Assembly: GCA_937894355.1 (NCBI GenBank) | Contig: CALCRD010000463.1 | Location: forward strand, 1-25,505 | Direction: 5' to 3' | Source of the DNA: an uncultured Bacillus sp. | GTDB lineage: Bacteria; Bacillota; Bacilli; Bacillales; Cytobacillaceae | DNA: 25,505 bases | Part shown: positions 17,012-23,129 of the stretch, piece by piece | Layout of the letters: every line of letters starts with the position of its first letter | How positions within the stretch are numbered: the first letter of the stretch is position 1 | The notes under the pieces: generated by a model | Seen by the model: the letters and a program-made list of their open reading frames with translations, nothing else | Databases searched by the model: none | Told to the model about the DNA's origin: nothing | Made by a program: the position numbers and the translations under genes

Positions 17012-17352
17012 TTCCATATTCTCCTTGCACCTTTGTTTGATTCTAAGCATTGTGTTAGTAGTTTTTGTAATTCTTCGGTATGATCAGCTTGAGGATCTTC
17101 ATATTTTAATACTCGTATAACCGAGATTTCAAAGTTGGTTTCACCATATTGATTCCAGAGTTCTTGTAGCTTCTTATTCGGATGGCCATTTGAAGTCAAC
17201 TTAAATCGGTTACTGTTTAGATCGGCCTTTGTATCTTGGGAGATATTTAAAAAGGTCTCTTTTGTTGCAGCGCATTTCAAAGAAATAATACCCATTTCCG
17301 GTTTTCTATTTTTATACTCCTCGAGGAGTTGTTTTTTTCTTGGCATATCCAT
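17008..17352 (-). CDS. GIY-YIG-like small protein
   Basis: A 114-residue protein. It has MGIISLKCAATKETFLNISQD in place of the GIYxI...YIG strand pair, and HPNKKLQELWNQYGETNFEI (about 59-78), which is the well-known second half of GIY-YIG domains. The Arg of the nuclease active site is not obvious and the first Tyr is Ile (GII), so it may be a degenerate, non-cutting member. This class of short Firmicute proteins is often annotated as GIY-YIG nuclease family. ATG at 17352 is chosen for GAGGTG six bases upstream. It is the first gene of the minus-strand operon. A weak promoter candidate (TTGTTT-17-TAAAAT) overlaps 17399-17371. Confidence 0.6.
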   Translation of the reverse strand: MDMPRKKQLLEEYKNRKPEMGIISLKCAATKETFLNISQDTKADLNSNRFKLTSNGHPNKKLQELWNQYGETNFEISVIRVLKYEDPQADHTEELQKLLTQCLESNKGARRIWK

Positions 17353-17399
17353 TCTCTTCACCTCGATATTATTTTAACGACTAGCTCCCTTATAAACAA

Positions 17400-17735
17400 T
17401 CCACGCTCCGTAGACCAGTTCAATTAGTACAAATATTCAAAGGTTTATAAAACCATGGCTCTTCTTCCTAAGCGTTAAGCGAGAACGAATCAGGTTATGA
17501 AATTATTGGGTTGATAGTACCACTTGATTTTAGCAAGCGATCCCGATTTCTACTATTAAGTAATGTATAAAAAGTAAAATAGGAGCAAATTAATATCTAG
17601 AATAACTCACTGTATTAAGTAATGTTTTTCGTTCTTTCTGGGTGCAATGGTAGAGGTCTGTTCTATCAATTAATACTGCTACAAATGTTAACCACTATAT
17701 TATTTAGTTTATCTTACCAGGAGGTTTTAGCGTTC
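17400..17735. other. Divergent intergenic region
   Basis: AT-rich DNA without recognisable genes. The 12-13 base sequence TATTAAGTAATGT occurs twice (near 17553 and 17612), and TAACCACTAT occurs twice (near 17688 and 17758), so there is small-scale direct repetition of unknown meaning. Confidence 0.4.
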
Positions 17736-17780
17736 ATGATTGTGAGGGGGTCTTTCGTAACCACTATTCTATCCTATTAA
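17736..17780 (+). CDS. Possible 14-codon small ORF
   Basis: ATG at 17736 is preceded by AGGAGG (17719-17724) at a somewhat long spacing of 11. It encodes MIVRGSFVTTILSY. The strong ribosome binding site is the only support. No attenuator hairpin follows directly. Confidence 0.25.
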   Translation: MIVRGSFVTTILSY

Positions 17781-17935
17781 TAACTTTACACTACCTTATT
17801 TTAGAAGTGTGTAAATACGCATAATGGTGCCTCAAATCTATTATGCTATCTGTCTTTGTAAAAGAGTGAAGTCATAAAGCTTTTTTGGCAGTTGCTATTT
17901 AAAAATAAACGGTGAAATGCTTAAAGTCACTGCAT

Positions 17936-17964
17936 TTGCCTGGAAATTTTATGTATGCTATACT
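17936..17964 (+). promoter_or_regulatory. Probable sigma-A promoter of the L25 gene
   Basis: TTGCCT (17936-17941) and TATACT (17959-17964) are separated by 17 bases, about 70 bases before the L25 coding start. The leader includes an inverted repeat ATTTTCG / CGAAAAT between about 17985 and 18015. Confidence 0.7.
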
Positions 17965-18036
17965 TATCATATGGAAAATAAAAATAATTTTCGAAAACGA
18001 AAAGTACGAAAATTGTGAAATATAGGGGGTATTATC

Positions 18037-18645
18037 ATTTATAATTTAAAAGCTGAACGCAGAGACAAAAGTATAAAAGCAAAAAAGTTGAGACGTGAGG
18101 GTATTATTCCGGCATTGATTTATGGAAAAAGTTTAGAAGAATCTATTTTAATTAAAATTTCTTTAGGAGATGTCAATCGCTTTCTTAGTATGGTATCAAA
18201 GGGAAGCAGACTTATTATTGAAGTTGATGGCGATAAATATGATGTTCTATTCAAAGAGATTACTTATGAGGCCATTAGCCAAAGAGTTGAACACATAGAA
18301 TTCCAGCAACTTGTTGCTGATGAAGCGGTTAACAGTGTAGCAAAAGTAGTTCTGAAAAATAAAGAAAATAATCCTAACATAATACAACAACATATTGAAG
18401 AAATTCCGTATAATGCATTGCCAAAGGACTTTGTTCAAGAAGTTATCATCAACCTAGAAGGAATGGAAGCTGGGAGCACTGTTAAGGTAGCAGATTTAGA
18501 TATTGTTGAAAATGAAAATATTAGGATTACAATACCCAAAGACACTGTGATTTTAAGTATTAATGATCCCAAAAAAGTAGCTTTAGATGATGAAGCAGAG
18601 GATGAGACAGGTGACGATACAGAGGATGAAACACAAGACTCCTAA
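18037..18645 (+). CDS. rplY: Ribosomal protein L25, general stress protein Ctc type
   Basis: About 202 residues in the L25/TL5/CTC family, which binds 5S rRNA in the large subunit. The N-terminal L25 domain (YNLKAERRDKSIKAKKLRRE then GIIPALIYGK) is followed by the CTC beta domain and a very acidic tail (DDEAEDETGDDTEDETQDS). The conserved YNLKAE start lies upstream of any ATG, GTG or TTG. Between the upstream stop at 18016 and TTG at 18088 the only near-start codons are ATA at 18022 and ATT/ATC/ATT at 18031, 18034 and 18037. AGGGGGT (18024-18030) gives best spacing to ATT at 18037 or ATC at 18034. A TTG start would remove 17 conserved residues and has no ribosome binding site. Confidence 0.85.
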   Translation: MYNLKAERRDKSIKAKKLRREGIIPALIYGKSLEESILIKISLGDVNRFLSMVSKGSRLIIEVDGDKYDVLFKEITYEAISQRVEHIEFQQLVADEAVNSVAKVVLKNKENNPNIIQQHIEEIPYNALPKDFVQEVIINLEGMEAGSTVKVADLDIVENENIRITIPKDTVILSINDPKKVALDDEAEDETGDDTEDETQDS

Positions 18646-18736
18646 AATGCTTTAGAATAAGAACTATAGATGTTGTTTAACGATAAAATTGCAAATGGAA
18701 TTTACGCTGTATCCTTTTTCTACTAATAACACAAGA

Positions 18737-18774
18737 AAAGTTAACAGATTTCATGATCGAAATCTGTTAACTTT
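18737..18774 (+). terminator. Perfect 16-bp hairpin, possible terminator after L25
   Basis: AAAGTTAACAGATTTC and its exact reverse complement flank a 6-nt loop. A short T-run (five T) begins four bases after the stem. The stem is AT-rich and the T-run is offset, so termination is likely but not certain; it could also be bidirectional. Confidence 0.6.
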
Positions 18775-18970
18775 ATCGGTTTTTGCAAGCGAGAGACCTT
18801 TGATGCTCTTAGTGGGCATGGACTCTAGCCTTTGTGGTCTTAGCAACAATTCTGTCTCTTGCTTATTATAATAACGAAATCTAGAATTAAAAAGTAAAAC
18901 GTAGTTTGAACAAAAAGACTATCTTTTTACGACTAAAAGTGCTAATTTAGGTAGAAAGTAACAGACAAAA
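18775..18970. other. Intergenic stretch before the RRM gene promoter
   Basis: No gene is seen. A 60-codon open frame across 18689-18871 runs through the perfect hairpin and has no ribosome binding site. Confidence 0.4.
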
Positions 18971-19000
18971 TTGACATTTTCTGCTTCATTGTGGTAAACT
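18971..19000 (+). promoter_or_regulatory. Sigma-A promoter of the RRM gene
   Basis: TTGACA (18971-18976) and TAAACT (18995-19000) are separated by 18 bases, with TG shortly upstream of the -10. The predicted start near 19007 gives a leader of about 136 nt. Confidence 0.75.
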
Positions 19001-19013
19001 AATAATTAGAAAG

Positions 19014-19145
19014 GGTTCTAAAAGATAGAACCACTAACCGTTGAGGCTTACGGTGAGTCTTGCACTTTCCTGTACCTTAGTACATCCCCAAGTGTTTCAA
19101 GATCCAACATGGCCGTACGGTACCGAAAGGAGGGAAAGTGCAATG
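19014..19145 (+). promoter_or_regulatory. Structured 5' leader that can sequester the RRM gene's ribosome binding site
   Basis: Four nested or serial helices are visible: GGTTCTA/TAGAACC (19014-19032), ACCGT/ACGGT (19037-19054), TGTAC/GTACA (19071-19084), and a closing 11-bp perfect helix TTGCACTTTCC (19060-19070) with GGAAAGTGCAA (19133-19143). The last covers the end of the AGGAGG ribosome binding site, the spacer and the A of the ATG. CCTT (19075-19078) could also pair with AAGG of the same site, in competition with the small hairpin. Overlapping palindromes CCGTACGG and CGGTACCG lie at 19113-19124. This is the layout of a translation-level switch (thermosensor, cold-shock leader or autoregulatory site). 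Confidence 0.7.
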
Positions 19146-19400
19146 TCTAAAACTTTATATGTAGGTAATCTTCCTTGGTCTACAACAGAGGAAGAACTGA
19201 AAGAGGCATTTGCTAGCTCTGCAGAAGTTCTTGGGGTACGTATCATTACAGATCGCGAGACTGGCCGTTCTAAAGGCTTTGGTTTTGTCGAAGTTGAGGA
19301 TTCTTCCTTAGAAGGCGCTATTGACGCTATGAATGGTTATTCTTTAGATGGAAGAAATCTCGTTGTTAACGAAGCTCGTCCACGTGCTACCAGAGATTAA
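19143..19400 (+). CDS. RRM-domain RNA-binding protein
   Basis: An 85-residue single RNA recognition motif. RNP2 is LYVGNL (5-10) and RNP1 is KGFGFVEV (44-51), with the aromatic positions kept. There are no extra domains apart from a short basic tail (ARPRATRD). This class is best known from cyanobacterial cold-inducible Rbp proteins and occurs sporadically in anaerobic bacteria. ATG at 19143 follows AGGAGG by eight bases; an upstream-extended frame from 19041 is only the leader read through. Its leader can fold over its own start site, suggesting translational control, perhaps by the protein itself. Confidence 0.93.
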   Translation: MSKTLYVGNLPWSTTEEELKEAFASSAEVLGVRIITDRETGRSKGFGFVEVEDSSLEGAIDAMNGYSLDGRNLVVNEARPRATRD

Positions 19401-19433
19401 TTTAGGTAGATTGTAAATGAACATATGTTAACT

Positions 19434-19470
19434 AAGTGGTTTTCTCGGATTAAGAGAAGACCACTTTTTT
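19434..19470 (+). terminator. Rho-independent terminator of the RRM gene
   Basis: AAGTGGTTTTCTC pairs with GAGAAGACCACTT (one mismatch) around a 7-nt loop, followed by six T. Confidence 0.93.
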
Positions 19471-19845
19471 ATACTTATTTAAATTTTAAGGGTAAAATAA
19501 TTAAATAGATGCCCTAAGAAAAAACTAAAAAAGTGGAAAGCCATCGAAGATGTTTCACATAAGTACATTAGCTAACTACTTAAGTTTTAGAGTTTATAAA
19601 GATACATATTAGTAAAGTAGCATAAGAAAGTAAGGTTTGGAAAAGAATTTCAATGAAACCATCTTTAGTTGAAGTAAGCAGGCATATTATAAGATAGGTG
19701 AGAGATGACAGAGAAGCTTTATTAGATGAGTTAAATGGCCTAAAAAACTATACTAGCAGGCATCTGACGATGAGTAGAGAAAAATAAAGTAAGGCCTAGT
19801 TGAGAGATACATTAAGTAATAGTCTAGAGGAGAAAGAGGTGAGGA
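19471..19845. other. Intergenic stretch upstream of yqeK
   Basis: AT-rich DNA without recognisable genes or a convincing promoter. In many Firmicutes nadD precedes yqeK; no nadD remnant is visible here. Confidence 0.4.
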
Positions 19846-20463
19846 GTGCAATATTTCTGCGACAAAAAGTCGAGATATCCTTTGCACAAGTTTATGGATC
19901 TTACTGAATATGTAAAAGACAGAGTAACCCTTGGGCGTTTTGCACACTCACAAAGAGTAGCCAAGCAAGCGATGTTATTAGCCAAAAAACATAACATTGA
20001 TATAGACGTAGCATATAAAGCGGGTATCGCTCATGATTGTTGTCGTGAACTCACAGGCAAAGAACTTCTCTCTTTGGCTGAGCACTATGGTATTGTTGCT
20101 GATGAATATGAACAAGATTGGCCCTTAGGTTTGCATGGCAAAGTAGCAGCTAAGTTTTTAGAAGAAGAATTCTTGCTTAGTGAAGAGATAAAAGAAGCAA
20201 TTGCTTATCATGTTACAGGTCATCCTAATATGGGTAAATTGGCACGTATTATATATTTAGCAGATAAAATTGAAGAAGGTAGGAGTTACCCGGGAGTTGA
20301 AAAGATAAGAGAGATAGCAGAAACTGATTTGAATGGCGCTTTATTAATAGCAATAGACTCAGCTTTTAACTATCTAATTAATAAGCGATTACCTATTCAT
20401 CCCGATTCTTTAGCTCTCAGGAACAGTTTACTATTAAAGCATAAGTCAGGAAATAAGTTATAA
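19846..20463 (+). CDS. yqeK: HD-domain symmetrical Ap4A hydrolase YqeK
   Basis: A 205-residue HD-superfamily phosphohydrolase of the YqeK type, which hydrolyses diadenosine tetraphosphate symmetrically to two ADP. The metal ligands are in order: H34 (RFAHSQRV), H63-D64 (AGIAHDCCR), H97 (GLHGKVAA), H122 (AYHVTGHPNM) and D140 (YLADKIEEGRSYPGV), all typical of YqeK. The GTG start at 19846 follows GAGGTGAGGA closely; ATG at 19894 lacks a ribosome binding site. It heads a run of same-strand genes with an LCP protein, rsfS and yqeM, the order known from Firmicute chromosomes (yqeK-yqeL-yqeM). Confidence 0.9.
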   Translation: MQYFCDKKSRYPLHKFMDLTEYVKDRVTLGRFAHSQRVAKQAMLLAKKHNIDIDVAYKAGIAHDCCRELTGKELLSLAEHYGIVADEYEQDWPLGLHGKVAAKFLEEEFLLSEEIKEAIAYHVTGHPNMGKLARIIYLADKIEEGRSYPGVEKIREIAETDLNGALLIAIDSAFNYLINKRLPIHPDSLALRNSLLLKHKSGNKL

Positions 20464-20477
20464 TCATTCCTACAGAT

Positions 20478-20506
20478 GGGAGGAAGCACTATAATTATTA
20501 TAGTGC
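20478..20506 (+). promoter_or_regulatory. Ribosome binding site followed by a perfect hairpin before the LCP gene
   Basis: GGGAGG (20478-20483) lies 33 bases upstream of the only usable ATG (20517). Between them is a perfect hairpin, GCACTATAA / TTATAGTGC (20486-20506). Folding would bring the ribosome binding site to about 12 unpaired bases from the start codon. No other ribosome binding site is visible, and a stop at 20508 rules out upstream starts. Confidence 0.6.
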
Positions 20507-20516
20507 GTAACTAGAT

Positions 20517-21740
20517 ATGGCTAAGAAAAAGAATACAGCACTCATAATATTAGGTTATGTTTTTTTGGCGTTTGTTATCATCGCTGCGGGTTTATTTACT
20601 GCACTTTACCTGGCTTTATCTTCTATGCATGAAAAGACTACTTGGATAAGGAAAACTGAACCAGAAGTTATCGAGAATGTTAAGGCACCAAATATTTACC
20701 AATATCATCCACGTAGCAATTTCCTTATCTTAGGTTCAGATGAAGCTGGTAATGGATCTAGAACCGACACAATAATGGTGGTTAGTGTTGATGAAAGAAA
20801 TGCTAATGCTGCTCTCATCTCTATACCGAGAGACACGAAAGTAGAAATAAATGGAAAAATAGAAAGGATTAATGCGGTATATCCTAAAAATGGTATAGCT
20901 GCAACTATAAAAGTAGTCGAAGAATTCGTCCAAATCCCGATTCATTATTTTGCGAAGATGGATCACAAAGGGTTTGAAAAAGTAATTGATACTTTAGGTG
21001 GTATCGTCATTGATGTTGAGATGCCAATGGTTTATGACGATTATGCGCAAAATCTTCATATTAGGTTGATGCCTGGGAAACAAAGATTATCTGGAGAGAA
21101 AGCACTACATTATGTACGTTTTAGAGGTGATGGATATGGGGATGTATCTATTACCAACTCAGGTTATGTGGGAAGAGTAGTTAGACAGCAAAAATTTGTC
21201 GAAGCTATTGTTACAGAAATTTCTCGCCCAGCTAACCTTGGCAAAATACCTGCATTAATACCACAGCTAAAAGAAGCTATTCGCACTAATTTGACACCAG
21301 CTGAAATGGTGAAATGGGCTACTTTAGCTCAAAATGCCAAAGGCTTTCAAATCAAGAACTTTGTCTTGCCAGGGACCTCTAGTACTATAAACAAAGCTAG
21401 TTATTGGGAAGTAGACAAAGAACATGTTGAGGCAATTATTAATGAGTACTGCAGGGTCGGTAAATACGGATTTAGTGTTGGTATATTAAATGGTAGCGGC
21501 AATCCAGAAGCAGCTAAAGAGATGGCTGTAAAATTAAGAGAAAAAGGGTTCAAAGTTGCTGGTATTAGTGAGGTTACAGAATATCAGTATCTAGAAAGTA
21601 GTATCCAAGCTGGCGAAAACTATGAAGATGCTGTCAAATGGCTGGCAGTATCACTAAATATCAATAAAAATAATTGGACCAAAGTAGATAGTCAAATCGG
21701 CGATGTTACAATTCTACTAGGTAGAAATGCCCTTAAATAA
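20517..21740 (+). CDS. LCP-family (LytR-CpsA-Psr) cell-wall polymer transferase
   Basis: A 407-residue protein with an N-terminal cytoplasmic basic stretch and one transmembrane helix (8-35), then an extracellular LCP catalytic domain. Motifs include NFLILGSDEAGNGSRTDTIM (R82, D84) and ISIPRDTKV (R105, D106), the residues that hold the polyprenyl-pyrophosphate substrate, and GGIVIDV and GEKALHYVRFR later. A LytR_C domain follows (about 323-405: FSVGILNGSGNPEAAKEMA). LCP enzymes attach teichoic acid, capsule or other glycopolymers to peptidoglycan. Location between yqeK and rsfS is a known Firmicute arrangement. Confidence 0.92.
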   Translation: MAKKKNTALIILGYVFLAFVIIAAGLFTALYLALSSMHEKTTWIRKTEPEVIENVKAPNIYQYHPRSNFLILGSDEAGNGSRTDTIMVVSVDERNANAALISIPRDTKVEINGKIERINAVYPKNGIAATIKVVEEFVQIPIHYFAKMDHKGFEKVIDTLGGIVIDVEMPMVYDDYAQNLHIRLMPGKQRLSGEKALHYVRFRGDGYGDVSITNSGYVGRVVRQQKFVEAIVTEISRPANLGKIPALIPQLKEAIRTNLTPAEMVKWATLAQNAKGFQIKNFVLPGTSSTINKASYWEVDKEHVEAIINEYCRVGKYGFSVGILNGSGNPEAAKEMAVKLREKGFKVAGISEVTEYQYLESSIQAGENYEDAVKWLAVSLNINKNNWTKVDSQIGDVTILLGRNALK

Positions 21741-21758
21741 ATAGAAGGAGGCTAAAGG

Positions 21759-22121
21759 GTGGAAAACAAAAAAGTTCTCGATCTTATTGCCAAAGCGGTG
21801 GATGATCACAAAGGTTTGAATTTAGAGATTTTAGATGTCTCCAAAATTACCATTGTGGCGGATTACTTTATCATTGTCTCAGGCCGTTCTAAGCTCCATG
21901 TAGATGCGGTTGCTAGGGGTATTATCGACGAATTAAAACAGCATGATATACCTATCAAAAGCAAAGAGGGAAGTGCCGAGGGTGGCTGGATTCTCTTGGA
22001 TCTTGCTGATATAGTGGTGCATGTTTTCTCTGAAGAGCAGAGAAAGTATTATGGTCTTGACAAGCTTTGGCAGGATGCCCCTAGAATTATGGAGGAGATT
22101 CATAGTGGGTCAAGTATTTAA
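21759..22121 (+). CDS. rsfS: Ribosomal silencing factor RsfS
   Basis: A 120-residue Iojap/YbeB/YqeL-family protein that binds L14 and blocks subunit joining when nutrients fall. Family-typical stretches are DVSKITIVADYFIIVSGRS, EGSAEGGWILLDLADIVVHV and EEQRKYYGLDKLW. The GTG start at 21759 has AAGGAGG eight bases upstream. The 3' end overlaps yqeM by 17 bases. Confidence 0.95.
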   Translation: MENKKVLDLIAKAVDDHKGLNLEILDVSKITIVADYFIIVSGRSKLHVDAVARGIIDELKQHDIPIKSKEGSAEGGWILLDLADIVVHVFSEEQRKYYGLDKLWQDAPRIMEEIHSGSSI

Positions 22122-22800
22122 TAAAGTCTACGATGCTTTTATGTCGCAAAAACCATATATAAAATACGCTACAAGTTACCTTAGTGTGATAGGGGAACGA
22201 GAAATAAATAGTATTTTAGAGGCCGGCTGCGGTTCCGGCCTCTTTTTGCAAGCTATGCAAAAGTTAGGATTGAATCCTGTAGGAATGGACATAGATAATG
22301 ATATCTTAGTGCTTGCTGCTAAAAGGTACTCAGGAACTTTAGTTCAGAGTGATATCTGTTCTTATAAAAGTGATATTAAGTGGGAGGTTATTTACTGCCC
22401 TTTAGATGTGCTTAATTATTTAAGCAGAAAAGAATTAAAAAAAGCTATGCAAAACATAGCTCTCCTCTTAAAAATCGGAGGTCTTTTAATCTTTGATGTC
22501 CATTCGAAGAGAAGATTAAAGACTATGCAGGGAGCTTTTAGCCAAGAAACTTCAACTGAAGGAAGTTATTTTTGGTCGAGTAGAAGTCGTGGTAGATGGC
22601 TTAGTTATCGGATAGATTGCAAGTATAATAATAATTACGAAACGTATCGCTTGAAGGAGCGAATTCATACAATAAAAGAAATAAAAAAAGCAGGCCGTGA
22701 GGCGAATTTAAAATTATTGGAGATATCTAGGGCTTGGGATCGTCAAAAAGTTAATCGAAAAACAGATAGGTTATTGTTTGTGTTTACCAGAGTAAGTTGA
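22105..22800 (+). CDS. yqeM: YqeM-like SAM-dependent methyltransferase
   Basis: A 231-residue class I methyltransferase with motif I ILEAGCGSG (37-45), acidic D62 in GMDID, and a VIYCPLDVLNYL post-II strand. The N-terminal FNKVYDAFM matches YqeM-type proteins encoded after yqeK-rsfS. The GTG start at 22105 is chosen since GGAGGAG ends eight bases before it inside rsfS. The substrate is unknown. Its last 17 codons (from 22747) and the following promoter are duplicated at 25181-25258, flanking an inserted segment; the yqeM copy itself is intact. Confidence 0.85.
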   Translation: MGQVFNKVYDAFMSQKPYIKYATSYLSVIGEREINSILEAGCGSGLFLQAMQKLGLNPVGMDIDNDILVLAAKRYSGTLVQSDICSYKSDIKWEVIYCPLDVLNYLSRKELKKAMQNIALLLKIGGLLIFDVHSKRRLKTMQGAFSQETSTEGSYFWSSRSRGRWLSYRIDCKYNNNYETYRLKERIHTIKEIKKAGREANLKLLEISRAWDRQKVNRKTDRLLFVFTRVS

Positions 22801-22825
22801 CAGTACTAATCGTATTAGTTATAAT
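22747..22825 (+). repeat. Left copy of a 78/79-bp direct repeat (end of yqeM plus promoter)
   Basis: 79 bases covering the last 17 codons and stop of yqeM and a consensus promoter. Identical to 25181-25258 except for one extra A (near 22773). The right boundary is exactly the last base of the -10 box. Confidence 0.97.
22797..22825 (+). promoter_or_regulatory. Perfect consensus sigma-A promoter overlapping the yqeM stop
   Basis: TTGACA (22797-22802), 17-bp spacer, TATAAT (22820-22825). The spacer contains the dyad ACTAAT-CGT-ATTAGT. This copy fires into the inserted segment. Confidence 0.88.
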
Positions 22826-22874
22826 TCTTGCAATTAAAAAACCATAGATAGATATTAGTCTATATTATTTCCCG

Positions 22875-22903
22875 TTGACAAAAGCATGTAATCTTAATAT
22901 ACT
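22875..22903 (+). promoter_or_regulatory. Consensus sigma-A promoter of the ATPase cassette
   Basis: TTGACA (22875-22880), 17-bp spacer, TATACT (22898-22903). The predicted start near 22910 gives a leader of about 220 nt before the ATPase gene. Confidence 0.88.
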
Positions 22904-22941
22904 GATAACGTAATCAAATTACAAATAAACTAAGGTAGGTG

Positions 22942-23054
22942 GTTCAATATGACGATTATATATTTTCCTTTATCAGATATCGTATTGAACGCCTCTTGTA
23001 CTAGATAATCAAAGTCAAATTTCAAGGCGCATTCAATACGGATGCGCCTTTTTT
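22942..23054 (+). promoter_or_regulatory. Transcription attenuator with leader peptide (1:2, 2:3, 3:4 pairing)
   Basis: Four segments pair alternatively. Segment 1 is GTTCAATATG (22942-22951, the leader's start region). Segment 2 is CGTATTGAACGCC (22981-22993). Segment 3 is GGCG-ca-TTCAATACG (23026-23040). Segment 4 is ATGCGCCTT (23042-23050). 1:2 gives 10 pairs with one G-U. 2:3 gives 13 pairs with a 2-nt bulge (antiterminator). 3:4 gives a 9-bp GC-rich terminator (AAGGCGCAT/ATGCGCCTT, 23024-23050) with six T. Segment 2 lies in leader codons 11-15. A ribosome stalled early on the leader would free segment 2 and allow read-through; full translation or no translation would favour termination. 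Confidence 0.85.
22949..23008 (+). CDS. 19-codon leader peptide of the attenuator
   Basis: ATG at 22949 follows AAGGTAGGTGG (22932-22942) by six bases. It encodes MTIIYFPLSDIVLNASCTR, then TAA. There is no run of a single amino acid, so stalling is more likely caused by a ribosome-targeting compound or general translation stress than by shortage of one aminoacyl-tRNA. The reading frame spans attenuator segment 2. Confidence 0.75.
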   Translation: MTIIYFPLSDIVLNASCTR

Positions 23055-23129
23055 ATTTAAATATATGATCGTCCTTTTCTAAATGCTAATTTGATTAAAT
23101 TCATTTTTGAAAGAAGGACGATATTTCTT

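Noticed and set aside
17371..17399. TTGTTT-17-TAAAAT as promoter of the minus-strand operon
   Set aside because: The -35 matches poorly, and the predicted start would fall on the ribosome binding site of the first gene; mentioned only as a weak candidate.
18689..18871. A 60-codon open frame after L25
   Set aside because: It crosses a perfect 16-bp hairpin, has no ribosome binding site and shows no protein-like pattern.
19041..19142. N-terminal extension of the RRM protein from 19041
   Set aside because: The canonical RRM start MSKTLYVGNL with AGGAGG lies at 19143; the extension is the structured leader translated by chance.
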